DNA from: Bradyrhizobium stylosanthis
GTDB taxonomy: Bacteria; Pseudomonadota; Alphaproteobacteria; Rhizobiales; Xanthobacteraceae
Reading direction: 5' to 3'
DNA: 64,000 bases
NCBI RefSeq assembly: GCF_001641335.1
Contig: NZ_LVEM01000004.1
Coordinates: 124,001 to 188,000 of the forward strand
The notes beneath the pieces are model-generated. The model worked only from the letters and a program-made list of their open reading frames with translations. It searched no databases and had not been told where the DNA came from. The position numbers were made by a program, and so were the translations under genes. This document shows positions 51,877 through 61,085 of this stretch, piece by piece; position 1 is the stretch's first letter, and each line of letters begins with the position of its first letter.

Positions 51877-51896
51877 GCTGTGGCGACAGCGTCGTC

Positions 51897-54686
51897 CTAC
51901 CCCGTATTCCGCAGCCCCGCCGAAATCCCGTTGATCGTGAGCTGAATCCCGCGCAGCACCTGCTCGTCCGGGTTCTGCGCCCGGTGCTCTTTCAAGAGCT
52001 CGACCTGCACGTGGTTGAGCGGATCGAGATAGGGGAAGCGGTGGCGCACCGAGCGCTCCAGCAGCGGATTGCCTTGCAGCAGCCGGTCCTGACCCATGAT
52101 GTCGAGCAGCGTCTCGATGCAGGAATGCCATTCGCGGCGGATGCGGCCAAAAATCTTTTCGCGCAAGGCTTCGTCGGGCACGAGCTCGGCATAGCGCGAG
52201 GCGATCGCGATCGAGCTTTTGGCGAGCACCATGTCCATGTTGGACAGCAGCATGCGGAAGAACGGCCATTCCTTGTAGAGCTCTTTCAGGAACGGCATGC
52301 CCTGGTCGGGATGCGCCGCGATCCATTGCTCGACCGCGCTGCCGAAGCCGTACCAGCCCGGCAGCATCAGGCGGCATTGCGCCCAGGAGAACACCCAGGG
52401 AATCGCGCGCAAATCCTCGATGGCGCGGGTCTTCTTGCGCGAAGCCGGGCGGCTGCCGATGTTCAGCGTCGCGATCTCGTTGATGACGGTGGACGACCAG
52501 AAATAATCGACGAAGCCGTCGGTCTCGTAGACCAGGCCGCGATAGGCCTTGAAGGCGAGGTTCGACAATTCGTCCATCGCGGTCAGATATTCGCGGCGCG
52601 GCGCGCTCTGGCGCGGATGCAAGAGGCTCGCCTCCAGCGTCGCGGCGGCCAGGATCTCCAGATTGTTGCGGCCGACCTCGGCGTTGGAATATTTCGACGA
52701 GATGATCTCGCCCTGCTCGGTGATGCGGATCTGGCCGTTCACGGCGCCGCCAGGCTGGGCGATGATGGCGTCGTAGCTCGGACCGCCGCCGCGGCCGACC
52801 GAGCCGCCGCGGCCATGGAACAGGCGCAGCCGTACGCCATGGCGCTCGAACACCTCGACGAGGCCGATCTCGGCCTTGTAGAGCTCCCAGCCCGAGGTGA
52901 CGAAGCCGCCGTCCTTGTTGCTGTCGGAATAGCCGAGCATGACCTCCTGCACACTGCCGCGGCTGTCGACGAGGCGGCGGTAATCGTGCAGCGACAGCAT
53001 GCGGTCCATGATGCCGGATGAGGCCTGCAGATCCTCGATGGTCTCGAACAGCGGCACGACATTGATGGCACTGCGCCCGGAGGGATGAACGAGGCCGACC
53101 TCCTTCAGCAGCACGGCGACCTCGAGCATGTCGGACATGCCCTTGCACATCGAGATGATGCACTGGGGAATCGCATCCGAGCCGAACTTCGCATGCGCTT
53201 CCGCAGCGGCATGGAAGACGTTGAGCTCGCCCATGGTCTCGTCGCTGTACTTGACGAAGGGCGAGACCAGCGCGCGCGTCGAGCGCAGCTCGTTGGTGAG
53301 CAGCGAGATGCGCGCCTCTTCGCCGAGCGCGAGATAGGACATGCCGGGATTAGCGGCGTCCATCAGCTCGGCGATGGTGCGCTCATGCACGGCGGAATTC
53401 TGGCGGATGTCGAGCCGGGCCAGGTGGAAACCGAAGCAATCCACCGCACGCCGCAGCAGCCGCAGGCGGCCGCGGGCGATGACGCGGGCATTGTTGGAGA
53501 TCAGCGAGCGGTGCAGCACGTCGAGATCGGCCTGCAGCTCCTTGACGCTCTCGTAGGGCCGGCCCCTGCCGACCGGCCGGCGGGTGATCTCGACCTCGAG
53601 CGCTTCAGCCGTCGCGGTGAGGCGCGCATAGATGCCGGAGACCGCGAGCCGGTAGGGCTCGCCGCTCCGGTGCGGCGAGGTGTCCGGCGAGCGCTCCGCG
53701 AGGTTACGCAGCTCTTCCGAGACGTCGGCGAGGTGCGCCGCGATCGACAGTTCCGAGCCGAGCACATGCAGCTCATTGAGATAGAACTGCATCACCCGGC
53801 TCGACTGCAGCCGCAGCGTGCCGCGCATGACGTCGGCGGTGACGAAGGGATTGCCGTCGCGGTCGCCGCCGATCCAGCTGCCCATGCGCAGGAACGAGGC
53901 GAGCTCGCTCGCGGCCTGCTCGCCGGCCTCCTCCAGCCGATCCTCCAGCACGTTGACCAGCCGCGGCACCTCGCGGAGGAAGGTGTAGTCGTAGAAGGAC
54001 AGGCCGTTGGCGACCTCGTCCAGCACGGTGAGCTTGGTCCGGCGGAGCAGATTGGTCTGCCACAGCGTCAGCACCTCGCGGCGGAGCTGCTCGTCGCTGG
54101 CGGCGGCCTCCTCCGCGGTCAGCGCAACGCGCTCGCGGCGGTCGAGCAGGCCGGCGACCTCCATCTCGCGGTCCATCGTGCTCTTGCGGCGGACCTCGGT
54201 CGGGTGCGCGGTCAGCACCGGGCTGACCAGCGCGCTCCTGAAGAAATTGCGCAAGGCATCGGCGCCGATGCCTGCCGCCTTGGCATGGGCGAGCGTCTCG
54301 GCCAGCACGCCGGAGCCGCCGCCCTTGCCGGCGCGCATCTGGCGGATGTTGTTCTGGTCCTCGGCGATGTTGGCGAGGTGGGAGAAATAGCTGAAGGCGC
54401 GGACGATCCGCACCGTCTCCGAGGTCGACATGCTGTCGAGGATCTGTTCGAGCTCGCGGCGGGCGAGCCGGTCCTCGTCGCGGTGGAACCGGATCGAGGT
54501 CTGGCGGATGCGCTCGACCAGGTCGAACACATCGGCGCCCTCCTGGTCACGCACCGTGTCGCCCAGGATGCGCCCGAGCAGGCGGATATCGTCGCGCAAC
54601 CGCGCATCCGCCTCCAGCGCCTGAACGTCCTCAGGGCGGTTGGAACGCTGTTCGGTGGCGTCGGACGGTACGGTCTGGAGGGACAT
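51897..54686 (-). CDS. ppc: Phosphoenolpyruvate carboxylase
   Basis: This 929-residue protein matches bacterial PEP carboxylase. The catalytic His is in VLTAHPTEVRRKS, the Lys/Arg region in MLGYSDSNKDGGF, and the glycine loop in HGRGGSVGRGGGP. The C terminus ends in Asn-Thr-Gly, close to the usual Gln-Asn-Thr-Gly. It fixes bicarbonate onto PEP to give oxaloacetate, an anaplerotic step, in the cytoplasm. The ATG at 54686 has GGGAGCGAG upstream. A longer frame adds low-complexity, non-conserved residues. The enzyme appears complete. Confidence 0.96.
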   Translation of the reverse strand: MSLQTVPSDATEQRSNRPEDVQALEADARLRDDIRLLGRILGDTVRDQEGADVFDLVERIRQTSIRFHRDEDRLARRELEQILDSMSTSETVRIVRAFSYFSHLANIAEDQNNIRQMRAGKGGGSGVLAETLAHAKAAGIGADALRNFFRSALVSPVLTAHPTEVRRKSTMDREMEVAGLLDRRERVALTAEEAAASDEQLRREVLTLWQTNLLRRTKLTVLDEVANGLSFYDYTFLREVPRLVNVLEDRLEEAGEQAASELASFLRMGSWIGGDRDGNPFVTADVMRGTLRLQSSRVMQFYLNELHVLGSELSIAAHLADVSEELRNLAERSPDTSPHRSGEPYRLAVSGIYARLTATAEALEVEITRRPVGRGRPYESVKELQADLDVLHRSLISNNARVIARGRLRLLRRAVDCFGFHLARLDIRQNSAVHERTIAELMDAANPGMSYLALGEEARISLLTNELRSTRALVSPFVKYSDETMGELNVFHAAAEAHAKFGSDAIPQCIISMCKGMSDMLEVAVLLKEVGLVHPSGRSAINVVPLFETIEDLQASSGIMDRMLSLHDYRRLVDSRGSVQEVMLGYSDSNKDGGFVTSGWELYKAEIGLVEVFERHGVRLRLFHGRGGSVGRGGGPSYDAIIAQPGGAVNGQIRITEQGEIISSKYSNAEVGRNNLEILAAATLEASLLHPRQSAPRREYLTAMDELSNLAFKAYRGLVYETDGFVDYFWSSTVINEIATLNIGSRPASRKKTRAIEDLRAIPWVFSWAQCRLMLPGWYGFGSAVEQWIAAHPDQGMPFLKELYKEWPFFRMLLSNMDMVLAKSSIAIASRYAELVPDEALREKIFGRIRREWHSCIETLLDIMGQDRLLQGNPLLERSVRHRFPYLDPLNHVQVELLKEHRAQNPDEQVLRGIQLTINGISAGLRNTG

Positions 54687-55671
54687 CGGCTCGCTCCCTG
54701 GTTCGAGCGCTCTACGGCTCCCCGGTCCCAGGAGTGTGCGATATTTTTCTACCGCAGTGCAAGATGAACTTGGGGGCGGCGCACAGTGCCGCCGCCCCTC
54801 GTGTCCCGGACGCGCTGCAACGCCCTTAGCGTGTCGAAGACGCGCGTGAACGCGCTTATGGCGTTGCTGCGCTGAGCCGGGACCCAGAAAGCCACACGGC
54901 AAGATCCGGAGAGATGGGCCCCGGCTCTGCAGCGCACCGTCAAAGAGACGCTGCGCTGCGTCCGGGGCACGAAAATATGACCAGAGCCATCAACAAACAT
55001 GCCTTCGCGCTCTCGCGGCGCAGGCGCCCGAAGCTGTGCTGTCCGTTTCCCCCTTATCGAGAACAGAGGGCGCAGGGAAGGCCGGGCGCCGGCTGGCACC
55101 CAGGATCCGCACGCGAGAAACGCACGCGGGGTGACCACAGGTGACGCCGGGACATCCCGGCCTTCCCTGCGCAATGGTTTTACGGCTTATGGCGCGCTCT
55201 CCCCGGGAAGCGATGCACTATTGCCCCCGTCGCCTTGCGGATGATCGATGCGCGCGCCCGGTCGGGCCGCTCACCACCGCAAGCCTTGACGCACAGACCC
55301 CGGGCGTCAGGACCACACGCTTTTACCGTCCGCGGACGTTCCTCCCGAAACATCCGGAAGCTCGCGCGTGCTCGCCCCCGAAGCCAAAAGGAAACGCTGT
55401 GACAGCGCCGTGTCGTTCGCGGATGATGGATGGCTCACGGGGCTCGCCCGCCCTGCCATCCCGCCCCGCGCCGGCGCTGCCGCGTCCATCGCATCCCGGC
55501 CTACGTATCGTGACGATCGCGAAACGTCCCTTTGACGGGCCGGGATGGAATGCGGTTTACCCGAAACCGAGAATTCGGTCAATCAGAATATTTTGCACTG
55601 AAGCCCCTTGACCTGCATGTGGCTGGTTTGCCCGTCGGATGGCGCGGGAATGGTGGGCGTAAGGCGCGGCC
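54687..55671. other. Long repeat-rich region without a convincing gene
   Basis: This 985-bp stretch upstream of ppc is dense in palindromic, GC-rich segments. An example is GCGCAGGGAAGGCCGGG at about 55070-55087 and CCCGGCCTTCCCTGCGC at about 55157-55173. The open frames here read as Arg/Pro/Ala/Ser-rich low-complexity polypeptides with no recognisable fold. I recall similar long non-coding repeat blocks in Bradyrhizobium and Rhodopseudomonas genomes. It may carry the ppc promoter at its left end. Confidence 0.5.
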
Positions 55672-55848
55672 TTACCGAGGCTTTAGCGACTGGGCGACAG
55701 CCTCCCAGAAGGCTTGTTCATCCATGTCGCCCCTGACTCTGGCTTGTTCTGCAAGTTGCATCGCATATGGCCCAGCGACATTCGCGCCATGACGCGCCCC
55801 AAGCTCATGTGCGGCCCGCGACACTTCTACATAATCAATCTTGCCCAT
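55672..55848 (-). CDS. Small conserved-type hypothetical protein
   Basis: A 58-residue helical protein (start MGKIDYVEVSRAAHELGARH, end AQSLKPR) is predicted from the ATG at 55848. Two further upstream ATGs are possible, and the ribosome sites are all weak. The amphipathic AHELGARHG ... YAMQLAEQARVRGD ... AFWEAV pattern resembles short rhizobial proteins I have seen annotated as hypothetical. The compact, protein-like composition contrasts with the surrounding repeat DNA. Function unknown. Confidence 0.55.
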   Translation of the reverse strand: MGKIDYVEVSRAAHELGARHGANVAGPYAMQLAEQARVRGDMDEQAFWEAVAQSLKPR

Positions 55849-55984
55849 CAAAGCGTCCCAATAGCGAAGGGACATTAGCACATATCGGGGCAGTGGTGGC
55901 CTATTGCACTTTCCCTTCGGGTCACAAGGGCGTCGCGGCCGTGTCCGTCGTTGGTCCGTTAACGCTCCGCAAGGCGAAGTCAAG

Positions 55985-56073
55985 GCGTAGGATGGGTTGA
56001 GCCCTTGCGAAACCCATCATGCCTCGTCATAGGCGGAGAGATTGATGAGTTTCGCTGGCGCTCTATCCATCCC
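55985..56073. repeat. Intergenic inverted repeat (GTAGGATGGGTTGAGCCC family), degenerate copy
   Basis: The left arm CGTAGGATGGGTTGAGCC is intact, but the right arm is diverged (GATGAGTTTCGCTGGCGCTC and TATCCATCCC). Better copies occur at 56831-56923 and 59321-59412. Confidence 0.7.
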
Positions 56074-56328
56074 ACTTTGCAATGCGTCACAAACGGTCCA
56101 CACCGCGATGCCTGCGGTAAGTCAGCAACGGCACACCAACAAACTCGTGACCAGGTGCGGTCTGCTCGCGGAAACGGATGTAAGCGGCGGCATTCTCGAT
56201 ACGTGCGGGGAACATCACGACGTTAACCCTGCCGGCAAATGTTTCGTCGTGAGTCGGGCAGCCGCCGACAAGTCGCCTTATTGGAGCCGAGGATTATCAG
56301 CGGCACTAACCTAGGTTAGAGGCGCATT
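56074..56328. other. Intergenic region with a palindromic operator candidate
   Basis: No clear gene. A plus-strand frame here includes a Cys/His-rich segment but has no ribosome site and ends in the repeat-flank. The perfect 14-bp palindrome CTAACCTAGGTTAG lies at 56306-56319, 10 bp before the next start codon. Confidence 0.4.
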
Positions 56329-56784
56329 ATGCTGAGAATGGCGTTGTTGGGCCTCCTTATCCTGTTGAGTGTAGGGATGCTGTCAGCAATGGAGCTGAGA
56401 GCTCCATCGCGTCGCGCAGCCGCGATCGTCCAGCCGCTTGCCGAGCAAAACGCAGGCATTTCTGCTTCACATGACGCCTTGGCGAAGGCCGATCGCCTCG
56501 AAGTTGTCGCTGCGAGCAGCGAGATGCCGACACAGGTCGAAGACCGCGTTGCTCCGCTAGAAGACAGCCATATCGTTTCGTCCGAGCCGGAGCCGATCGT
56601 CCGTCATCGGCACAATCAGAAGAAGATCGCGACCGCTGAACGTCCCAAGCCGAAGAAGGCAACCGTTATCAAACGAACTGCCAATTTCCAGCGTTCAAAG
56701 CCGGTCAGCGATATCGAGCCCTGCCGGCTCAAGGCGTTTGGTGGCTTGCGCAGAGCATTGAATTTGACCGATTGCGAAATCTGA
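56329..56784 (+). CDS. Exported or membrane-anchored hypothetical protein
   Basis: This 151-residue protein has an N-terminal hydrophobic segment (MLRMALLGLLILLSVGMLSA) that is a signal peptide or anchor. An acidic linker, a Lys/Arg-rich stretch (PKPKKATVIKRTANFQ) and a short C-terminal motif with two cysteines (EPCRLKAFGGLRRALN and the terminal DCEI) follow. The two Cys could pair in the periplasm. AGAGG is at about 7 nt. I recognise no family. Confidence 0.6.
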   Translation: MLRMALLGLLILLSVGMLSAMELRAPSRRAAAIVQPLAEQNAGISASHDALAKADRLEVVAASSEMPTQVEDRVAPLEDSHIVSSEPEPIVRHRHNQKKIATAERPKPKKATVIKRTANFQRSKPVSDIEPCRLKAFGGLRRALNLTDCEI

Positions 56785-56830
56785 GGACACTCCTGGCAGG
56801 GCAGATCGAACGTTCTTGTTCCGCCGTAGC

Positions 56831-56923
56831 GCGTAGGATGGGTTGAGCCCTTGCGAAACCCATCATTGTTTCGTCATCGGCGAACGGCTTGATGGGTTTC
56901 GCTTACGCTCTACCCATCCTACA
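56831..56923. repeat. Intergenic inverted repeat (GTAGGATGGGTTGAGCCC family), intact copy
   Basis: GCGTAGGATGGGTTGAGCCC pairs with the AGCGTAAGCG / CCCATCC-containing right arm (GATGGGTTTCGCTTACGC, TACCCATCCTAC) around GTTTCGTCATCGGCGAACGG. The element at 59321-59412 is nearly the same, and the two flank the ion-channel gene. Confidence 0.86.
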
Positions 56924-56975
56924 TCCCGCGAATTTCACGAAGATATGGCGGGCCGGCGAGGTGTCCGCGCTTGCC

Positions 56976-59225
56976 TCATCCGGCATAGCGCCGGTAGAGC
57001 ACGACGATGACCGCGAGCACCGTCCCGGCATAAATCACCTGCGCTGCGTGATCCAAAACGACAGCGGCGCGCTTTCGGCCGGCGTCCCGAAGTTTTTCAT
57101 GTTTGTAGCCCGCCAACATCGTCATCAGGCATAGCACGAAGAAAATGTAGAACATCTCTTCGACGACCACCGTGTACCCGACATCGCCGATCTGTCCGTT
57201 CACCGCCACGAGCAGCACCGCGCTCGCCAGGATCGAGGTCACCGGAATCGTCACGCGTTCACGAAACATAGTTTCGGGAAAGAACAGCGTGGCGAATACG
57301 ACGAGCACGAGCAGAAACAGCGGCAGCAGGTTCTTCAGCATGTAGATGGCGGAGGTGCGGCGCAACGTGATGACCGCATTGAAGCCGGCAAACTCCATAC
57401 TTGCCTCGGCACCAAACAAAGACGCCCTTCCGAGCGTCGATCCGGTGGACAGGGAATCGACGAAATAGCTCAGTCCGATAAATCGCCAGAGCTGAAGTCC
57501 GGAATAGGCCCCGTCCTCGGCCCGCGAGTTTCCATCGTCGGCGAGGCGTAAGCCGAACCGATCGATGACGTAGGTGATGAGTTCCCGACGCTGTTCCGTG
57601 TTCTGGAGATGTAGGCGCAGTTGCTGCGTGTCGAATGGATAGTCATGGAGATCGAAACGAGCCTTGAAATCGCTGCTGATACGATAGAGCCGATAGCTCA
57701 GGCCGTCTTCTCGGCCAGCCTGAATTGGCTGAGCCGGATCGAACGCCCCGCGATCCGCCAAGGCCGGAAATTCGACATGGGTCTGCGCCTCATCGTCGCC
57801 GGCGAACCGCATCCAAAGATAGAAGTCGACGCTGAACGAATTCTGTCTCACGTCGATCCGGGTGACGCGAACAATGTCGATGCCGGTATAAACGACGCGC
57901 TGTATCCAGTAGTGTCGGTCGCCGAACATGACAACATGACCCGCCTCTCGTTCCGCGGCGAGATCGATTCCATAGGGCTGATCGATGGGCACGAGTTGCA
58001 GCGGCGCAGTGACGAACAAACCGTAACGGAAGAAACCCAGTCGGATCGGGCGCGGAATGTCGCGGTTCGCGTTGAAATAGAGCCGCCCAGTCAGCCCGAC
58101 GACCGCCGATTTCGGACTGTCGATCGCGGCGAGCGCGACGCGCACGCGGTCGCGATCTGCAACCTTGCTGTCGGATCGTTTCTGGATCCCCTGCCCCATG
58201 AACCGGGGATGGACGGCAGCTCGTTTCAGCGCATCGATCATCAGACGCGCAGCGTCATACGAGCCGCCGGCAACCCAGCTTGGCGAGGTTCCCGCTTTCG
58301 CTTTGTAGTCGGCGGCAAAGACCTGCGCTGCCACGCCGGCACTGTCGAACATCAGCGAGGAAGCAGCATACAGATTGTCGCTAAAGAAACCGGGATGCGC
58401 TTTTTCCTCGGGCTCATTGGCGAAATTCTGCAAATAACTTTCGCGTGCCGCGGCTTGGGATGCAATGATCGTTCCCTTGATACCGCGGCGGCGGAGCGCC
58501 TTGACGATGTCTGCGCTAAAATCGGTTGCCGCGCCGACGACGATAACGGCGGGCCCGGACTCCTGCGCGGCAGAGTCCAGCGCCTCATCCGTCGATCCGA
58601 TCTGACCGGCTGCGACGTCCAGTCCGAACACACGCAACTGCTCCGCCGGATAGGCCGTCGCAAATCCACGCTCAAAACTCTTGCCGTAGGAATCGCGCGT
58701 GTGAACGAGACGGACTTTTGGCTCCTTCATCACGGCGCGCAGATGTTCCGCGATCGAGCGCGCCTGCACAGAGACCGGCGACAGCGCACGAAAATAATAG
58801 TCACTGCCGGATGTCAGCTCGTCGGCAGCCGAGCTTCCCGTGAGTGCCGGTATCCGCGCATCCTTGTATACCGGCGCTGCCGCGAGCGACGCGGAGCTGA
58901 GGTAGTGTCCGAGCACAGCGACGCACGGGCTGTCGGCAATCGCCTGCGCATTCGCGCGCGCCACGGCTGGATTGCTTGCGTCGTCGAACAGAACGAGCTC
59001 AATCGGCCGTCCGTTGACACCCCCCTTGGCGTTCACCTCGTCGATTGCAAGCTGCGTCGCGACCAGGCTTTCCGTCCCGGTCGCGGCGGACGGGCCAGAG
59101 AGCGAATTGGCGAATGCGATGCGAACAGGCTCCGGGCGGGTCCAGAGGACGGCGGCCCACGCGACGGCGAGCACCAGCACGACGCCCGCAACAACGGCAA
59201 GCCACATCGTAAGCCGCGGCTTCAT
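56976..59225 (-). CDS. Periplasmic-binding-protein / pentameric ligand-gated ion channel fusion
   Basis: This 749-residue protein begins with an uncleaved-looking helix (8-28). A type I periplasmic binding domain of the Leu/Ile/Val family follows (about 34-410; VRIAFANSLSGPSAATG, VNAKGGVNGRPIELVLFDDA). A Cys-loop-receptor-like extracellular domain (about 440-622) has the pro-loop FDLHDYPFDTQQL (524-536). Four transmembrane segments follow: M1 627-650, M2 656-676 (ERVTIPVTSILASAVLLVAV), M3 684-706 and M4 725-745. Five chains should form a channel gated by ligand at the fold, with the PBP as an added sensor. The ATG at 59225 is chosen because AGGA lies 6 nt upstream. Glu656 at the M2 foot suggests cation selectivity. 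Single uninterrupted frame. Confidence 0.9.
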   Translation of the reverse strand: MKPRLTMWLAVVAGVVLVLAVAWAAVLWTRPEPVRIAFANSLSGPSAATGTESLVATQLAIDEVNAKGGVNGRPIELVLFDDASNPAVARANAQAIADSPCVAVLGHYLSSASLAAAPVYKDARIPALTGSSAADELTSGSDYYFRALSPVSVQARSIAEHLRAVMKEPKVRLVHTRDSYGKSFERGFATAYPAEQLRVFGLDVAAGQIGSTDEALDSAAQESGPAVIVVGAATDFSADIVKALRRRGIKGTIIASQAAARESYLQNFANEPEEKAHPGFFSDNLYAASSLMFDSAGVAAQVFAADYKAKAGTSPSWVAGGSYDAARLMIDALKRAAVHPRFMGQGIQKRSDSKVADRDRVRVALAAIDSPKSAVVGLTGRLYFNANRDIPRPIRLGFFRYGLFVTAPLQLVPIDQPYGIDLAAEREAGHVVMFGDRHYWIQRVVYTGIDIVRVTRIDVRQNSFSVDFYLWMRFAGDDEAQTHVEFPALADRGAFDPAQPIQAGREDGLSYRLYRISSDFKARFDLHDYPFDTQQLRLHLQNTEQRRELITYVIDRFGLRLADDGNSRAEDGAYSGLQLWRFIGLSYFVDSLSTGSTLGRASLFGAEASMEFAGFNAVITLRRTSAIYMLKNLLPLFLLVLVVFATLFFPETMFRERVTIPVTSILASAVLLVAVNGQIGDVGYTVVVEEMFYIFFVLCLMTMLAGYKHEKLRDAGRKRAAVVLDHAAQVIYAGTVLAVIVVLYRRYAG

Positions 59226-59320
59226 GGTCGATCCTCGCATCGATCGGCATAAGCCGAGATTCTCCAGATCGAGACCTCAATCAGGCCGAGATTGCCGCCG
59301 CTGGGAGCACTTTTCAAGCG

Positions 59321-59412
59321 CGCAGGATGGGTAGAGCCCTTGCGAAACCCATCCTTGTTTCGTCATCGGCGGACGGTTTGATGGGTTTCGCTTACGCTCT
59401 ACCCATCCTGCG
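59321..59412. repeat. Intergenic inverted repeat (GTAGGATGGGTTGAGCCC family), second intact copy
   Basis: The arms CGCAGGATGGGTAGAGCCC and GGTTTCGCTTACGCTCTACC share most bases with the element at 56831-56923. It lies just upstream of the channel gene, so near-identical palindromes bracket that gene. Confidence 0.86.
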
Positions 59413-59559
59413 AGCTCGACTAGGGACGCGCTTAAACCAATGTCATGATCTCTCTCTTGGGCACAAGCCGCAGCCGAAGAAAGGCCGCTCCCCGATGCAG
59501 CGGCTCCCGGATTGCGCTGCGCTCCATCCGGGCTACGCATTGCGCGAAGGACGGAGTAA

Positions 59560-59964
59560 TCAGGCCGGCACAATCACCTTGCCGATCGGCCACAGCGCGA
59601 TGCCGGCGAGCTTGAGATGGGCCCAGGCGAAGGGGATGCCGATGATGGTGACCGCCAGAACCAGCGCAGTCAGAAGGTGGCCGAGCGCCAGCCACCAGCC
59701 GGCGAGCACGAACCAGATGATATTGCCGATCACCCCGAGGGGGCCGGTGCCGATATCCTCGACACCGGTGACATCGTAGCGATTGACCGCGCGCGAGCCG
59801 AACGGCAGCAGCGTGTAGACGGCGATGTTGAACGCCGCCCGCGCCCAGGGCAGGCCGATGATGGTGACGGCCATGATGACCGCGGCGATCACCCAGCCAA
59901 ACGCCATCCAGGCGCCGCCGATGAGGATCCAGAGGATGTTGAGCAGGATGGAAACGGGGGTCAT
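59560..59964 (-). CDS. YccF-family inner-membrane protein
   Basis: This 134-residue protein has two near-repeated halves (ILWILIGGAWMAFGWVIAAVIMAVTIIGLPWARA and IIWFVLAGWWLALGHLLTALVLAVTIIGIPFAWAHL), each with two membrane helices, the tandem-repeat YccF (DUF307) pattern. The function is unknown, though the family is widespread. The stop at 59560 is in a gap shared with part of a repeat. It is an isolated gene. Confidence 0.9.
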   Translation of the reverse strand: MTPVSILLNILWILIGGAWMAFGWVIAAVIMAVTIIGLPWARAAFNIAVYTLLPFGSRAVNRYDVTGVEDIGTGPLGVIGNIIWFVLAGWWLALGHLLTALVLAVTIIGIPFAWAHLKLAGIALWPIGKVIVPA

Positions 59965-60264
59965 GGCATGATCCGGAGGTCAGTGACCCCGTCAATATAG
60001 GCACGAAATCTGTCTCTGCTAAGACGGCGCAGCCCGGATGGAGCGCATATCGCGCTTTCCGCGAGCGGAGCGCGCGCCTCGTCCTTCGAGACGACCGCTT
60101 TCAGCGGTCTCCCCAGGATGAGGCTAAGCAGCATTGGCGCCCGTCGAAACTGGTGCCGCGCACCAGGTCTTCATCCTGAGGGTCCGCCGACGGCGGGCGT
60201 CTCGAAGGATGGCCGCCGGCGAAATCGCTCCCACGGCGATTGCCCTGGGGCTACGCACAACCGG
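59965..60264. repeat. Intergenic region with an imperfect palindromic repeat
   Basis: No gene seen. An imperfect inverted repeat spans about 60075-60213 (CCTCGTCCTTCGAGACGACC and the CGGGCGTCTCGAAGGATGG arm). It has CCAGGATGAGGCT and TTCATCCTGAGGG blocks. A fragment with GCAGCCCGGATGGAGCGCA precedes it. Confidence 0.65.
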
Positions 60265-61059
60265 CTACCGTCCCTCGAATTTCGGCTCGCGCTTCTCCAT
60301 GAACGCCTTCATGCCTTCGGCCATGTCCTGGGTTTTGAACAGCGGCAGGAGCTGGAGATAGACGTGGTGGACGTGGTCGTGGAAGTTTTCGTTGAGGCCC
60401 ATCCGCATCATGCGCTTGGAGGCCTGCACGGCCAGCGGCGCGTTGGCGGCGATCTCGCGGGCGATCGCATTGGCGCGGGTCATCAGCTCGGCGTCCGGCA
60501 CGACCTCGTTGGCGAGGCCCCATTCGAGGCATTCGCGCGCGCTGAGCGTGCGGCCGGTGAAGATCAGCTCGGAAGCCTTGGCCCAGCCGAGCATGCGCGG
60601 CAGCAGCCAGGTGCCGCCGGATTCCGGCACGACGCCGCGCTTGACGAAGGCGGCGGCGAGCTTCGAGGACTCCGCCATGATGCGGATGTCGCAGCCGAGC
60701 GCGGTGTCCATGCCGTAGCCGGCCGCGCCGCCATTGACGGCGCAGATCGTCGGCTTGTCCATCGCCTGCAACACGGTCGGCGGGGTGTTGCGGAGATTGA
60801 TCGTGGTCGGCGAGGACGCCGCGCTGAGGCCGTTGCCGTCGCGCTCCTTGCGCAGGTCGAGGCCGGCGCAGAACGCCCTGCCCTTGCCGGTGAGGATGAC
60901 GACGCGGACGTTCCTGTCCTCGTTGGCCTCGGTCAGGAGGCGCGCGAGATCGTTCAGCATCGGACCGGAGATGGTGTTCATGCGCTCCGGCGCGTTCAGG
61001 GTGATGGTCGCGATGTGGTCGGCGACCGTGTAGAGGACTTCTTTCGCGGCGTCGGTCAT
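60265..61059 (-). CDS. Enoyl-CoA hydratase/isomerase-family protein
   Basis: This 264-residue crotonase has the oxyanion-hole segments GKGRAFCAGLDLRKE and NGGAAGYGMDTALGCDIRI and the active-site Glu region in RGVVPESGGTWLLPRMLG. It hydrates or isomerises a trans-enoyl-CoA in fatty-acid breakdown. The ATG at 61059 has GGGAGACAC upstream. A longer frame runs into repeat DNA. It lies 124 bp beyond the acyl-CoA ligase gene across a palindromic repeat, and both are on the same strand. Confidence 0.92.
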   Translation of the reverse strand: MTDAAKEVLYTVADHIATITLNAPERMNTISGPMLNDLARLLTEANEDRNVRVVILTGKGRAFCAGLDLRKERDGNGLSAASSPTTINLRNTPPTVLQAMDKPTICAVNGGAAGYGMDTALGCDIRIMAESSKLAAAFVKRGVVPESGGTWLLPRMLGWAKASELIFTGRTLSARECLEWGLANEVVPDAELMTRANAIAREIAANAPLAVQASKRMMRMGLNENFHDHVHHVYLQLLPLFKTQDMAEGMKAFMEKREPKFEGR

Positions 61060-61085
61060 GAATGTGTCTCCCTGTCCCCTATCTG

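Noticed and set aside
55141..55611. A 156-residue open frame
   Set aside because: It is Arg/Pro/Ser-rich, contains no recognisable domain, and lies in the palindrome-rich block upstream of ppc, so it is probably not a protein gene.
56042..56314. A Cys/His-containing 90-residue frame
   Set aside because: It overlaps the repeat at 55985-56073, has no ribosome site and ends in the palindromic gap, so it is not supported.
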